This document shows positions 1 to 12,500 of a stretch of DNA of 64,000 nt, piece after piece. Made by a program: the position numbers and the translations under genes. Origin of the DNA: Lanius collurio (lineage: Eukaryota > Chordata > Aves > Passeriformes > Laniidae); NCBI GenBank assembly GCA_020086605.1, contig JACBWW010000016.1, positions 18,666,412 to 18,730,411 of the forward strand, in the 5' to 3' direction. Position 1 is the first letter of the stretch. Each line of letters opens with the position of its first letter. Below the pieces are notes generated by a model. It did not search any database and was not told where the DNA came from. It saw only the letters and a program-made list of their open reading frames with translations.

Positions 1-3000
1 GGCAGGTGAATTGGCACTCAAATGCTTTCAGTCAGAGGAATTGCAGCCTCTAGTCTGGCTGGACTGAACGTTGCCAAATGCCACCCCAGAGCTGGCTCCG
101 TGTCAGTGCCTGGTGTTAAAAGCAAGCTGTGGTTTACTCTGATCTCAAGCCTACAGGGAATGAAGCAACTTCAAGTCTCTTCCTCTATCCCTGACCTCCA
201 GTTTAACTTTGTGGAAATGTTTGGATTTATTCAAGTGTTTTTCAACAGCATGAAATAAGGTCGAGGTTTGTTTCCTTCTCTTACTCCTGGTGTGATTGTA
301 CAGACCATCTCTCCTGTGCTGCATCAGTAAGAGTCTGTTTTATTGATTTCACAGTAGCAGCTGAAAACACTAGAATGAAATAAAAGGCACCAAATATGAA
401 ACCCTCTGTAAACATGTAACTAAGGATTAGCAGCAGCAGGGATGTGCAGCAGGCAGATGGGAAGAGTAGCAGGAAGGTGAAGAGGACAGATGGACATCTT
501 GTGAGGACTGAGGTTAGAGAAAAGCAGACTCCCTGTTGTAAGAAACTGTCTTAATTTCTGCCCACAGTCCTGTAGCACTTCTGTGTGTCTTTGAGATAAG
601 ATGAGGAGATGCAGCTCCCTGAACTCTTGATAGGGATCAAGGGGATGGGGCACTTAATTTGTCTGCCAAGGCCTTGGTGATGCTGCTAATGGCCACTGCC
701 ACAGCTGACCACATATGTAAAATGGACATGCAGAGCTGGCTGGGGAAAGTGGGTGGATTTTGCTCCTCCACACCTGCAAAATGCTTCCACCTATGAAAAC
801 AGGAGACATTTCTACACTCACCTTGGTGCTCATCCTGGTAAGGTTTTGCTGTCAGATGCAGCACACAATGGTCTGCATGCAAGTCACTGCTGCTGCTGGC
901 AGCTTGTGAACAAGCCCAGGCCAAGCTTTTCTATTAAGGAAGAAAAAAAGGGTCTCCCCATTTTCTCACTCTCTTCTTTCTGAGCTACCATGCTACCTCA
1001 GCCACTCTTGGTTGCATCCAAAGAAGTTGAACTCCAGGTCAGAGGAAATCTGATCGTCCTCTCCCACCTCCTACCCAGAGTGGCTGCTCATTAAGGTGAG
1101 GTATAGCTTTACCTTAATAGGACACTCCTTTTGCTCTTTATCAGCCCTGCTGAACACTGAGCTGGTCACATATGGCCTCTGTCAGCTGCACTGCAAATCT
1201 TTTGTACCTTTTAGTGAAAACATTGCCAGTGTTTTCCTTCTGTCGCTGTTGGAACCCAGCTGCATCTTGGTGATAACGGTACCTATTGATGAAGGAATGC
1301 TCCAGCAAGACTCACAACTCTGCAAGGACACTGTGCTGATCCCAAACTGCAGCCAGGGGTTGTCTCCACCAGCCCTGGGGTTTCAGCCCCTCCCTGCAGG
1401 TGGGCAGTAAAAATCTCTGCCACTTCTTTTTCCAATGAGCATGAGGAAAGCTGAATTGCTTTATTAAATCCCATTGTTGTCATAGCTACTAAATGATGAG
1501 ATTGTCCACCATCAACTTTAAAACACAAGCTGAAAAGTTGTTTTTTTGGTTTTTTTACAAAAGTCTCTCAATTTTCAAATGCCAGAGAGCTTGTTTCAGT
1601 TTGATAATGGGATGTAGTTGAAAGACTCAGTGGAATAGTGAGGGTTTATGGCAAGCCAGTGAATGGCTCTGCATCTGTGTTTCATAAAACCTGACACCAA
1701 GATGTGAAAGCAAGGGATGAGAAGGACTTTTCAGGCCAGGGACCAGCCTGTGTGTCCTCTTCCACGTGAATCTACTTCTGGTCTGAGGAAAGAAACCTGA
1801 GCTCCTTCTGCTGCTCCTTCTGAGCCCATACTTGGGTCAGGGGGTGATGAGTGCCTTGGTTTGGGAGTTCTGACCTTATTTGAGGCCCACAGCTCTCCAG
1901 TGCTTTCCTGTGGTCCATTCCTGGGGGAATTTCCATTTCCAGGAGGAAATATTGGTTGTCCCACTGTTCATCAGGACCTTGCTGATGCCAGAGCTCCTGT
2001 GACCTTTTTGTGGTGACAATCACAGTTATGGAAGATTTGGTCCTTATCTTTGATCCAGCTTAAAACCACCCTAATATGAATACATTTGCAATGTTGTTTT
2101 TTTTTTTTTTTTAGACAGATCAGCAAGCAGATTAAACTCCCCATATAGCTCTGTAATTGTTGATGTTGAGACAGAAGGAGAAACTGGTCCATATGGCCTG
2201 GAGCTGGGGAAAGGTGAGTGCTTGTGGCTTTCTTCAATGATCTTAGATCACTTTAGAGCAGACATTAATCTGTTCCCTTTGAGTCATGATTTCAGTGTTG
2301 GATAATCTCAGGTCAAGCCCAAGCTGGGTGTTGATGGGTGGTCATCCCAATAAAATACAGGATATCAGGATGCAGCTCAATTTAGCAAGTATTCTGCCAA
2401 AGTCAGTGACCCTGTAATTACTGTCTTAAGAAAAGGAAAAAGAAAATCTTTTCTTACAGGAAGGGAAAGACATTTTAATGTCTTCAGGGAGTTACACGAC
2501 TGAGCAGGGCTGTCTAAGAATGGTAGCTGGGGAAAGGAATCGCTCTCAATTTCCGGTTTCAGTACTTCACTCACAGATGCAGGAGACTGGAGAAGTCAAG
2601 CCAGCCTAACGATCGTGAGTTCAAGCATATTTTTTTCTATTCAGTCTGAATGGGCTTCTCTGACCTTTATTGAGAATTTATCACAAAAGATCTTATAAAG
2701 ATACATTACCACCCCCTTGATATTTTTCTTTTCTGTCTCTTTTGTTTCAAAAATAAAATGACTTTTCCAAAGGCACTGTGGCTGTAAATTGAAATTCCAC
2801 TCAGACACTGCCTTGGACACCCAGCACTTCAGCGATGGGTCTGCTATAAAGGGTTTTCTGGACACTCAGGGAAAATGGGGAAATAATGCACTGGTGTTTC
2901 TCTTGAAAGTGAGGCAGTGGATACAGAGCTGATTAACCTGATAGTGACATTTCTGCCTGTGGTTTAAGACAGCTTTTGCACTACTTGAGCGAAACTCAAC

Positions 3001-6000
3001 AGCTTTTCTGCCTGGGGACACCCTCCATATAGTTTGAAAGCATTCCTGAATGTGTTGTCCACCACTGGTGACATTCTTCCATGGAATAGGCACAGCTGCA
3101 TGGCATTGGTCTGTGGATGAGTATCAGGCCCAGGGAGAGGAGAGGAGGTGGCAGGAGAAGGGTGACAGGGCAAGGGGGACAGAGATTTGTGTAGAAGAAT
3201 CTGGCTATCCCCTGCTCAGCTACAATTAGAGTTTCCTTGTGCCTGACACCACTGATAGGGCAGAGAACTCACAAGGGTCTGGTACAACCTGCTTATTTCT
3301 TCAATCAGTCTGTTAGATGCCAAACACCACTTTCAGAGATTTCTGCTTCTTAAAGGTTCTTCACAAGTTTTGGAGAGTTTCTGTGGTTCTTTGACCTCTT
3401 CTGTACACAACTGACACAAGGCTGCCCACCTGTCCAGCATGAAATCTCTGCAAATTATGGGAAGACTTACCCAGAACTTTGGCAGTCCCAGCAAGAAACA
3501 ACTTTGACAGAAGAAAACATCCGTGAACAGACCTAGCTGTTTATTCAGATCTAGCTGTTTATTCAGTGCTGGCATTTTAGGCCACAATGACATTGTGCAA
3601 ATAGATGAGCTCTTTCTCTTTGCTAGTGGATTTTGGAAGGTGGATAAAAAGGGGATTTATCCAGTGGTTTAAAGAAACTGGGGTGGGGGAGGGAGAGTAC
3701 ATTTATGTGAGAAGTCATGGCTGCTCCCACAGAACAGAGATGAGAAAACCTCTTCTTCCCCTAGTCTGCTGTCCCATTACCCATCTGCCTGAGCATGAGC
3801 TGCTGTGAGACTGAAACGAGTCTGACCTTCAGAAAGAAGCAGCAAAATGTCACTTTTTATTCTACACACATTCTAGCCTTTGGGTAAATGCCTTGGTGGT
3901 CTGATACAAGCTGGCACAAAGGAGCCATTAATGGCACCGCGAGTCTCAAGGAAGCAGCCGTGCCACCTAGGAAGGCACTGCAGTCATAATTCTCCCAGAG
4001 GCCTTTTGCTTTCTTTCCCACCTGCCTCAGATCAAAGGCATCAAGGAAAATGGATTTCAGGAGGTGGGGGGGCTTTGCTGTTGTGAGCATTTGCTTGTGT
4101 GTTTTACTGCCATATCCCAGTGGTTGTGCGGCTCCAGTGAAAACCGGAGCTCTATTATTAATTCTCTTGTATCAGTAGAAAGGAGCAGGGCAGCGGGGTC
4201 AAGGGAACTGAAAGAGGCCTTGCAAGGCAAGCAAAAGAAAGCATTGAGGGGAAAGTAGCACTATCAACTCTTGTGATGTGATAGCAACTTTCACCATCCT
4301 TGACCTCTTTCTGAAAAACTGTGCCTAGCAGAGGTAAATGGCTGTGCTGGGAAAGCTTAGAAATTAGACAGGAGAGCAGTTTCAAAAGGTTTTTTAAAAG
4401 CACTTGGGAAAAAGAGTAGCTGCATGTTTTATATAAAAAGTGAGTGTTGATGGTGATGCCAGTTATGTTTTTGAAATGAGAAATTAAAGCGATGGTCATT
4501 AATGATATTAAAATGAAATTATGCAAACTAATCACAGGCTGAAATAAAACAGTCTAAGGATTCACAAATACGTTCAAAGATGTTTGTGTACATATGATAC
4601 AATGAAAATTTCTTTATATATTCTTCATGTATAACTACTGTCTGTAGAATTATTTAGGTTTTGTCTTAGATAAAACACTATGCTTTATACAATCTGAAAT
4701 ACAGTTTTTTTGTAAAATACATGGTTTAAGACCATTTCTCTGACTGTGGGATAGGCGAGTGAGTTCTGATGGGGACTGAAGAGCACAGGTAGTGGCTAGC
4801 GTGGAGCTCCTGAACCAACAGAGATTCTGGGACACACCACTTTTAAATGCTAAACAAAGATGATAATGACTCAAAGTCATGATTGCAGTGGAGAAGAAGA
4901 AACAAGTGCACCATGGCATCAAACAAGCCCAGAGCAGCCTTTCCTGGGCCCTCCACCCCTCGCAGTGTAAGGGACATGACTGTGGAAAGCAGCAAGGCAT
5001 TATTTTTTCTTTTCTGCTTTCCTACTAAAAAATTACCCAAATGCAGAGCTAGCACAGTTTGGATGCTGGTTTACATCCAATGAGATTCCCATCTCCTGGT
5101 CTTCCTTGTGCAGTCACTTGAGCAATTGCTGAAATCTTCATTACAGGTCACCTCTGCAAGTATTTTCCAACTGTGAGGTGCTTCATTCCCTGCACAGGTT
5201 TTTAGGATTACTTTTAGACTCAGGGCTTTCTCTGGGGGAGGAAGGGAGAGAGGAAGCAATCTGTTTATTCAGGTTCCTGTGAAATTGCCATTAACCTGTG
5301 ACATGATGCAAGGCTTGCTGGCTCTACCTGCTGGCTAGAGGGGAAAGCACACTCCCCTGGCTAGAATGTCCTTAAAGCATTAACGTGCCACTTCATGAGA
5401 CAGTGGATTAGAGATAAGAGAAGAAATCAAAAAGCAGCTGCTACCTAATCATTTTTGAGCTGTCAGGTATGCCAGCAGAGAAAGATGGATGGTCCGGAGC
5501 AGAGGGAATTGAAAACATTTTTCTGCTTCCTCTCAGGCTCTCAGTAACTGAGAGATGAAAAACATCAGCCTGGAAACCAGTCCCACGGCAGCAGTTTCAT
5601 CTATGTGGAGATTGAAGCTCAGACCATCATCTGCCCCGCTGCAGTTTGGAAAATTGGGGATCAACTCCATTTGACTTCAATCTCAGCCTGGTCTAAGGCA
5701 CTGCAAAACCATGGGCTGCAAGGAAGGTTTTCATTACTGGATTTTAGCTCCATGGTCTGAGCTCTGATGGAAAAAATGAACAGTTGCAAAAGCAAAAAGG
5801 GGCTTGTCTGTGGTTTAGCTGATCCCTTTTTATTTGGTGTATCTGCAGGAATGAAGTGAATGGCCTCTTCTCTCAGCTTTTTCTCCAAAAATGACTCTTC
5901 CAAACAGCAATTCTTACGCAACCAGTATTACAATCCTGACATTATAATCCTTTCCTGAACACATTTTCAAAGTCAGCAGTAAAGAATAGAGTATTTTTTT

Positions 6001-7409
6001 CCTTCTTAACTGCCATCCCAGCCTGGCCCTTCGTGTCAGCTGGAGCTCTCCTGTTCATATCTTGTCACAGGCAATCCAAGGTATGCCTCTGCAGGAGCCT
6101 TAGGGAGCTTGCGTGCCAAACTCCGGAGATGAAAATCAGTGGGTTTCCTGTGGAAAAAAATGCTCAGAAATCTTATCAGCCCAATAATGTTCATTTCCAG
6201 ACATGTCTAATCCTGAGGGACTTGCCACTGGATTTACATCTGGATTGTATAAGTTTCACTGAGACACCTGCATTAGGCTCCCTCTCCAGTCAGTGGAAGA
6301 GATCAGCAGGGTTGACAGAGTAGTGCTGGAGGTACTTGCTGGGCCATAGGGTATGGCAGGAGTGAAGGGTGATGAGAGTCCTCACTTGGGCACTACAACA
6401 AAGGGCAGAAAGCAACAAGAATACACTGGAGCCCAAGCTAATAGATTTGTTTGAGGTATCGGACTGGAACCCACCTCCAGTCTTTCCAGAGCAAACCCTG
6501 CATAATCTGCTTTTTATCCCTCAGAGGAGTTGCTGAGCATCAGCACACAAAAGGCCTGGGTCTCTGGAGAAAGGTCATTTTTAAAGCAGAACCACTCTAC
6601 AAGGGAAGAATCTTCCCCAGCCTCTGCCACACATTTGCTGAACTTTGCTGTCCCTGAGGTCGGGACTCTGCAGTTAGACCACCCTAGGTGGCCTTTGAAA
6701 ACCTCTGCTATTCAGGAGATGTACCTATGGGATTTGCCTAACACAGATCACAAAGTTTTTTTTGTCTCTCACTTAATCCTTCAAACTATTGTCTCACGCA
6801 CACTGACAGTGACTTGAGGAGCTGGTGTCCTCCCTGAGAGACGTGCTCTTCTCCCATAAGCAAGAAACTCAGATGGGAGTGCTCAGCTGGGCGTTTATGG
6901 CCCCCTCTGGGTAAAAAATGGAGAGAGACATTGCAGCTGGGCTGTCCAGCTACAAACAGTTTGGATCCCAAATTCTTTGCCCAAAATTTACTACCACCAC
7001 CAAGCACAAAAAAACAAATACTTCAAAACCTCATGGATTGAGAGGGATCTGTCCAGTGTTCTGGTGAAGATGAACCGTGGTCTTTTTGCTGCTCTGTAGG
7101 GTGAATTCTGAGCATTTTTCTGCAGGGAGTGGAAATCTTTCTGTAAGACTTTTAAAAGGTACTCTGAAGATTGCTTTTTCAACTTGTCAAAGAGCAACAG
7201 AGCTGACCAGGAATAGTTGTTGCCTCTTTAATACATGCCTGCTGTACTGATTGCACACTCTGTGGCCAGAAAATCAGCAAAAGTCTCCTAAAAACACCTC
7301 TCTGAAAGGTCTGATTATATGCATCATTTACATTTCCTTCCAACAGCTAATGTGAACACAGTGATGTCAAAATTCCTGAAATAAATACTACATTCACAAT
7401 AGTTCTTTT
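1..7409. other. Intergenic, no gene seen
   Basis: Only short reading frames, none over about 125 codons and none with splice signals and protein-like composition. It contains a T17 run near 2,100 and the small tandem duplication at 3,531. Confidence 0.75.
3531..3566 (+). repeat. 18-base tandem duplication
   Basis: Two adjacent copies of the unit ctagctgtttattcag with a two-base lead (ac or at), differing at one base. A recent small duplication in non-coding DNA. Confidence 0.95.
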
Positions 7410-7640
7410 AAGAGGAGGATCCCATTGTGCCCAGCACTGTCATAGCACTAGCTAAGATTAACTTACCCCAAAGTATTTATGTTCTTAAGCTGAGAAAATA
7501 GGAAAATTCGTTTTGGTCACTTTACAGGTGGAAAAGAATAAATGGCTTACCCAAGGTCACACTGGTAGTCTATAAAAGAGGCAGCTTTGCTGAACCATAT
7601 TCTGGAGCTGTAACCACAAGGCCATTCCTCCTCTACCAAA
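7410..7640 (+). repeat. Ancient amniote SINE/LINE-tail remnant (MIR or L3-like)
   Basis: It contains in order the degenerate blocks cccattgtgcccagcactgt, tttacaggtgg, ttacccaaggtcacac and gtaaccacaaggccattcct. I recognise this order from old amniote MIR or L3-type repeats. It is strongly diverged, so the family name is from memory only. Confidence 0.5.
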
Positions 7641-9449
7641 GCAGAAATTGGTTCTGGCTGTGCCAGTTTCTCAGCGAGGGGATTTATCCATCATTTGGGT
7701 CTCCATCATGGGTGAGAGGAGCTGACACAACCCTCACTATCAGGCCCCTGGTGATATTTGCAGAACTGACCATGTCCCTGATGCCTAGAAGAAATTTATT
7801 ATGTAAATGACCCTCAAAATCAGTCTATCACTTCTGGTTGCTAATGGAAAACAATGCTCCCTAAACTGCACATCCCAAACATTTCCTCCAAGGAGCAGAC
7901 TTTAAAACACATCATGTGAATATACCTTTCTTATTTAATTGGTGGTGTACTTCTCTGACAGATTGGTCCAGAATGCAGAGGGAAGGGAGAAGCCACTGGA
8001 ATGTGGTCTAAATTAACAGTGAATTGTGACACAATCCAGAGCACTCATAATAATCAAGTTAGTATGTTTTACATTTTCTCTCAATGTGTTTTGCATTTTT
8101 GCTGCATTGGGAAGGAGGCTTTAAATATTGAAACAACATAATGTTCAACTTGAGAAATGACAATTCAAACGCTGGCTGCTTTAAATAGTTTATACCTTGA
8201 TAGCCTAATGCTCTGTGCAATGTACACATGGCTTTGTTAGGGACCCCTTGGATAAATATAGATTATTTATGGTTAATGGGTGAGTGCTATTATACATTAA
8301 AAAAATTTGTGAGTGCTGCCTGGCTGCCCACTCAGGGATGTTTTTTTCACACATGGGCAGTAACAAAACTGTGGTAAGGAAATGAAGGAGCATTGGCTCC
8401 TATTATCCCTGATTTTACGTGGCACTTCTCCCAGGGCATGGAGGATGTGTCCCCATGGTCCCTGCAATCCAGTTTAGCAGTAGCAGAGAGATACTGTGGG
8501 TGCCTTTCCCAGCACCACATCTCACTTCTGTTTTCCCAGCTATGTTAAACATTACCCTACATCCTTATGGCCTTGAGGAAAGGCTCAGCATGGTTATTCA
8601 GTGGGTCTGTTTTAGGAGTCAGGTAGTTTGACCTTTAATTCTGCAGTGAAAGGGTGAAATTTGTTTCCTTAACTTTGGTCTTTTAAACAACAGGTATCTT
8701 GTTTAAGGTCATTGCACAACATCTCTTCCCTCACCTCAGCTGCCTTGGATATGATAGATGAATCACAACTGAGGATACCAATCACTCTAAGGGAGTTCCA
8801 TTTTCTGTTCCACTCTCTATTATTTTCCTTTCTAGGACAGATAAATGACAAGTGGTTCCCATTGGCCTGATGGATAATTGTATATTTTATTGGTAATAGC
8901 AAAAGGCAATTTTTAGCATTCTTCTTTGTATGTGTGTTGCTGGCTGGACAATCAGAGTAGATCTGTCTAATCATTGGCAAATAGGTCTCATATATTGATT
9001 AATTATGTCTCATATTATATTGATTTCTAAGTCAGAACTAAAGATCACAGTGATTGTCTAAATGACAAATGGCTTAAGTCAATAAATGATTCTTGGAGAA
9101 AGGAATAAAATTGAAATAAATTGTCACAGAAAAAAGCCACAATATGTGCATGACTTGGAGTAAAAGGATTAAAAATCAGCTCATGTGTGTCATCTTTACT
9201 TAATTTTTGAAACACTGTTTACATCCTGTGGTGATGGCTTTGATGCCTAAATGAGATTCTCAGAATGAGAATGACACAGTTAAGCTGATCCATTATGTGC
9301 AATAAACAGTCTTACTGTAAATTTGATTTTTTGTAGCAGAATTGTGTCGTTTGAGGCCCCCCCATGCCCATGCTGAGTGGAAGCCATGCCTACAGCCAGA
9401 CATAAACTTCAGTGCCAAGGAACTTCAAGCTCAACAGAGCAGGCTGGAA

Positions 9450-9505
9450 GGGCAGGAAGACTTGCCCAACATCACGCAGCAAATCTCTGGAGGGGAATAG
9501 TTCAT
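9450..9505 (+). repeat. Possible short MIR-like core fragment
   Basis: The block gacttgcccaacatcacgc followed by agcaaatctctgg resembles the same core as at 7,540-7,580. The match is short and old. Confidence 0.3.
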
Positions 9506-12500
9506 TTGGCATCAATGATGGCCAAACAACCAAACCAACACTCAGCCAAGTTCACACCCAAATTAATACACAGCTCAAAAAGACTTGAGAAGAATATTTA
9601 ACACAATTTTCAATGACCCTTGACACATTACCTCAATTACTTTAACAGAAATGAAATAAAGCATGAAAAATACAAGGTGATGCAACTTCTGACTGTGATT
9701 CCAGCCATCCTCTCTAGAGTGCCCAAAATAAATAAACAAAACCAAGGAGAACTGATGCCACTACTTTCTTGTAGAAGGAAGAAGTCACTGTCTAAACATT
9801 TTTTAGTCAATTACTGGGACATTTGGAAGTCCCAGTTCCTTGGAACATCCTGAAATCAGTTTTCCCAATAAGGAAAGGACATCTCATTTACACACCTAAC
9901 ACACAGACCTGGATTTTTCTAGATTCACCATGCCCCTGCTCTTCACAAACCAGCTTTCTTAGCAGCTGAGCAGCACCTCTGCTTTCTGTGAAGGGTTCCT
10001 TTGGTCTGCCACAAATTAACTAAAAGGGACATGATACAGGAACAGTCACAAGCATGCAGTGTTTTGTAACTTGAACTGCCTCACGCCTGCAGATGCAGCT
10101 TTGTTTGTGTGCCTGGGCATAGAGCGGTGATAGGAGATGCACATCCTAAGGTCACCCCGAGACAGATGCACATCAAACAAACTCAACCTTCTTGAGCCCC
10201 TGTGAGCTGTTCTACAGTCTGGATTGATTTAATCCTTTTTATTTGCTTTTGTAAGAGGTGCTGCTCATACAAAAAACTTGGCGGTCCTTAGCCTAGTACA
10301 GGGTATTACCAAAAATAAAAAGTGGGTTATTATGATGGGGAGAGAAACTAAAAAGAAAACTCAAACAATACTACAGAGGGCAACTTCATTAGCTTTGCCA
10401 CTCACAGAACCCCTTCTTTATTATTGAATGCTCCCACAAATTCTTTCCTTACTTACATTTAGTCACTGAACACTAAGTTATAACATTATTCGTTAACTGC
10501 AATCTAATCACACCAAATATTCACTGATCTTTGCCCTTGACTGGTTATTTATTTTGCTCAGTATCCCTCCTATGTCCTTATTCAATTCCTAATGCTTTCT
10601 GACTTTATAATGGTATAATATGACTCATAAGAAGCAAATAATGAAGAGCAATTAACAATTGAAGTCCAAGAGCAGTCATTACCTACAGTTTGGGCTTCAT
10701 GGTCCATCAGTAAGTCTCCAGACACTTTGAGCAAACAAGTAACATGATGCTACTCCTCAGAAAAAATACGTTTGCCTCTTGTATTCATAAAACATTTTTC
10801 CAAATCAAAGTATTATGGTACAATATTTTGAAACCTTCTTTTCAGCACTAATAGTGCTAGTGAAATTGCTGGCTGAAGGATTTGTTAGCAAAAGAGGGAG
10901 CTGCAGCCTTGTAAGTAGGAGACGTGTGCTACTCAAGGGTATGTGCCATTGTAAGACTGATCCAAATTGGTTTATGTGGCAAATGTTTTCTCTTGTTTAG
11001 TGGGAACCACTGAAGGCTGAGAGAAGACACTATTGACTAATGTGAACTTTTGGCTGAAGAAAGTGTAACATTTTAGGGGGGTTGTATGTTCTGTGGTCTA
11101 AGACCTCATGAAGACCCAAGGTAGAAACCTATCCAGTGGTAAATACATGTGGGCAAGAAAAGCTATTTAAACTAAAGGACACTGTTGGCATGGGAAAGAG
11201 AACATAAAGAACGGGATAAAATCTGGCTACTAATATAAAATGGCCATGAACAAGCTCAAGCTGAAAACTGGGAAGAAGGGAAGTGCAGTTTTGTAACACT
11301 TCACAACAAGAGGAAGGGGGACAATGAACTAAAGAGCAGACAAAAATGATCTGTGGCAACTTCCAAGATGGTACTTAATGATGTTTTGGATGTAGGTCCA
11401 GGAGATCCTTCAAGACCGATTTCATCTCTCAAAGGAGTCCTCCACCAGTATGAAAAAGAGTTCAATAATGTGAAACTAACTTTTAACCAGAGAAAACTGG
11501 CTAACATATAAAGCCAATCCCAGTTTACAGTGCTATGCTTCTGGTATCTGTCATCGTTACCTTAAAATCACAGTCCACTTTCTGTTAGAGAATGTGTATG
11601 GAAGTTATCCTGATGTAAAACCAGTCCCAGCAGCAGATCACAACAGTGGCAAGCTACTCCTATGTGTGTAAAATATGGCTGGAAAACTGTACATACACTT
11701 TGTTACTTGTCATGGCAGTTTATTTCTTTTCTTTCTTCTTTAAATCAATCATCTGACTCCCCTCAAATATCAGCCTTTAGACGCAGAAGGCATTTATGCA
11801 GGCAGGCTATTAGTGTATCCACGCAGACCTCCACGCTGATTGTGCAGATTCTATAAACCTTTTGGTTACATTAGCACCTGAATATGATTTATGAGGGCAG
11901 ACGGGAGATGGTGATTGACCCGCTTTCATGAAAGCAGCCTGTTTGCTGTGAAACAGCTTCCAGCATAAATCATTTTAGACATGCTTTTACACCAGGACTA
12001 AATAAACACTCACTTACCCCTGGTACCTGCTAATATGTTAACAAGTAATGTCCTCAAACAGCCTCATTATTTGATTACATCCGAGATTGGGGACTTTGTG
12101 CTGTTGCTTTCTCCGCCTGCTGGGATCTCACGAGTCCAGACACATTAACTCTCTTGAATGCAGAGAGAAAGTGGGAGCTTTATCAGCCTCCATTATCAAC
12201 CCAGGATAACAAAATACAGCATAAGGGCACTTATGATCTCATGGCTGAAGTATTATAACACAAATGTCTTAATCCCTGCACTTCTCAATGCTGCTGTTGC
12301 CATGTCTTTGGGTCCGTAACAAGGTGCAGGGTTAATTAAGAAAGACAAATACGGTAGAAACAAGGGAAGCTGGAGGGGTGACTGCATCCCATTCCTGCCT
12401 GCTCTGGTGACCAGTGTGCTCTTGGCCTGTGGAAGTCATGCCCAGCTGCTGCAATCTGAGCTACACACCCTTCTTCAACACAGATACCAAAGTGGACATG

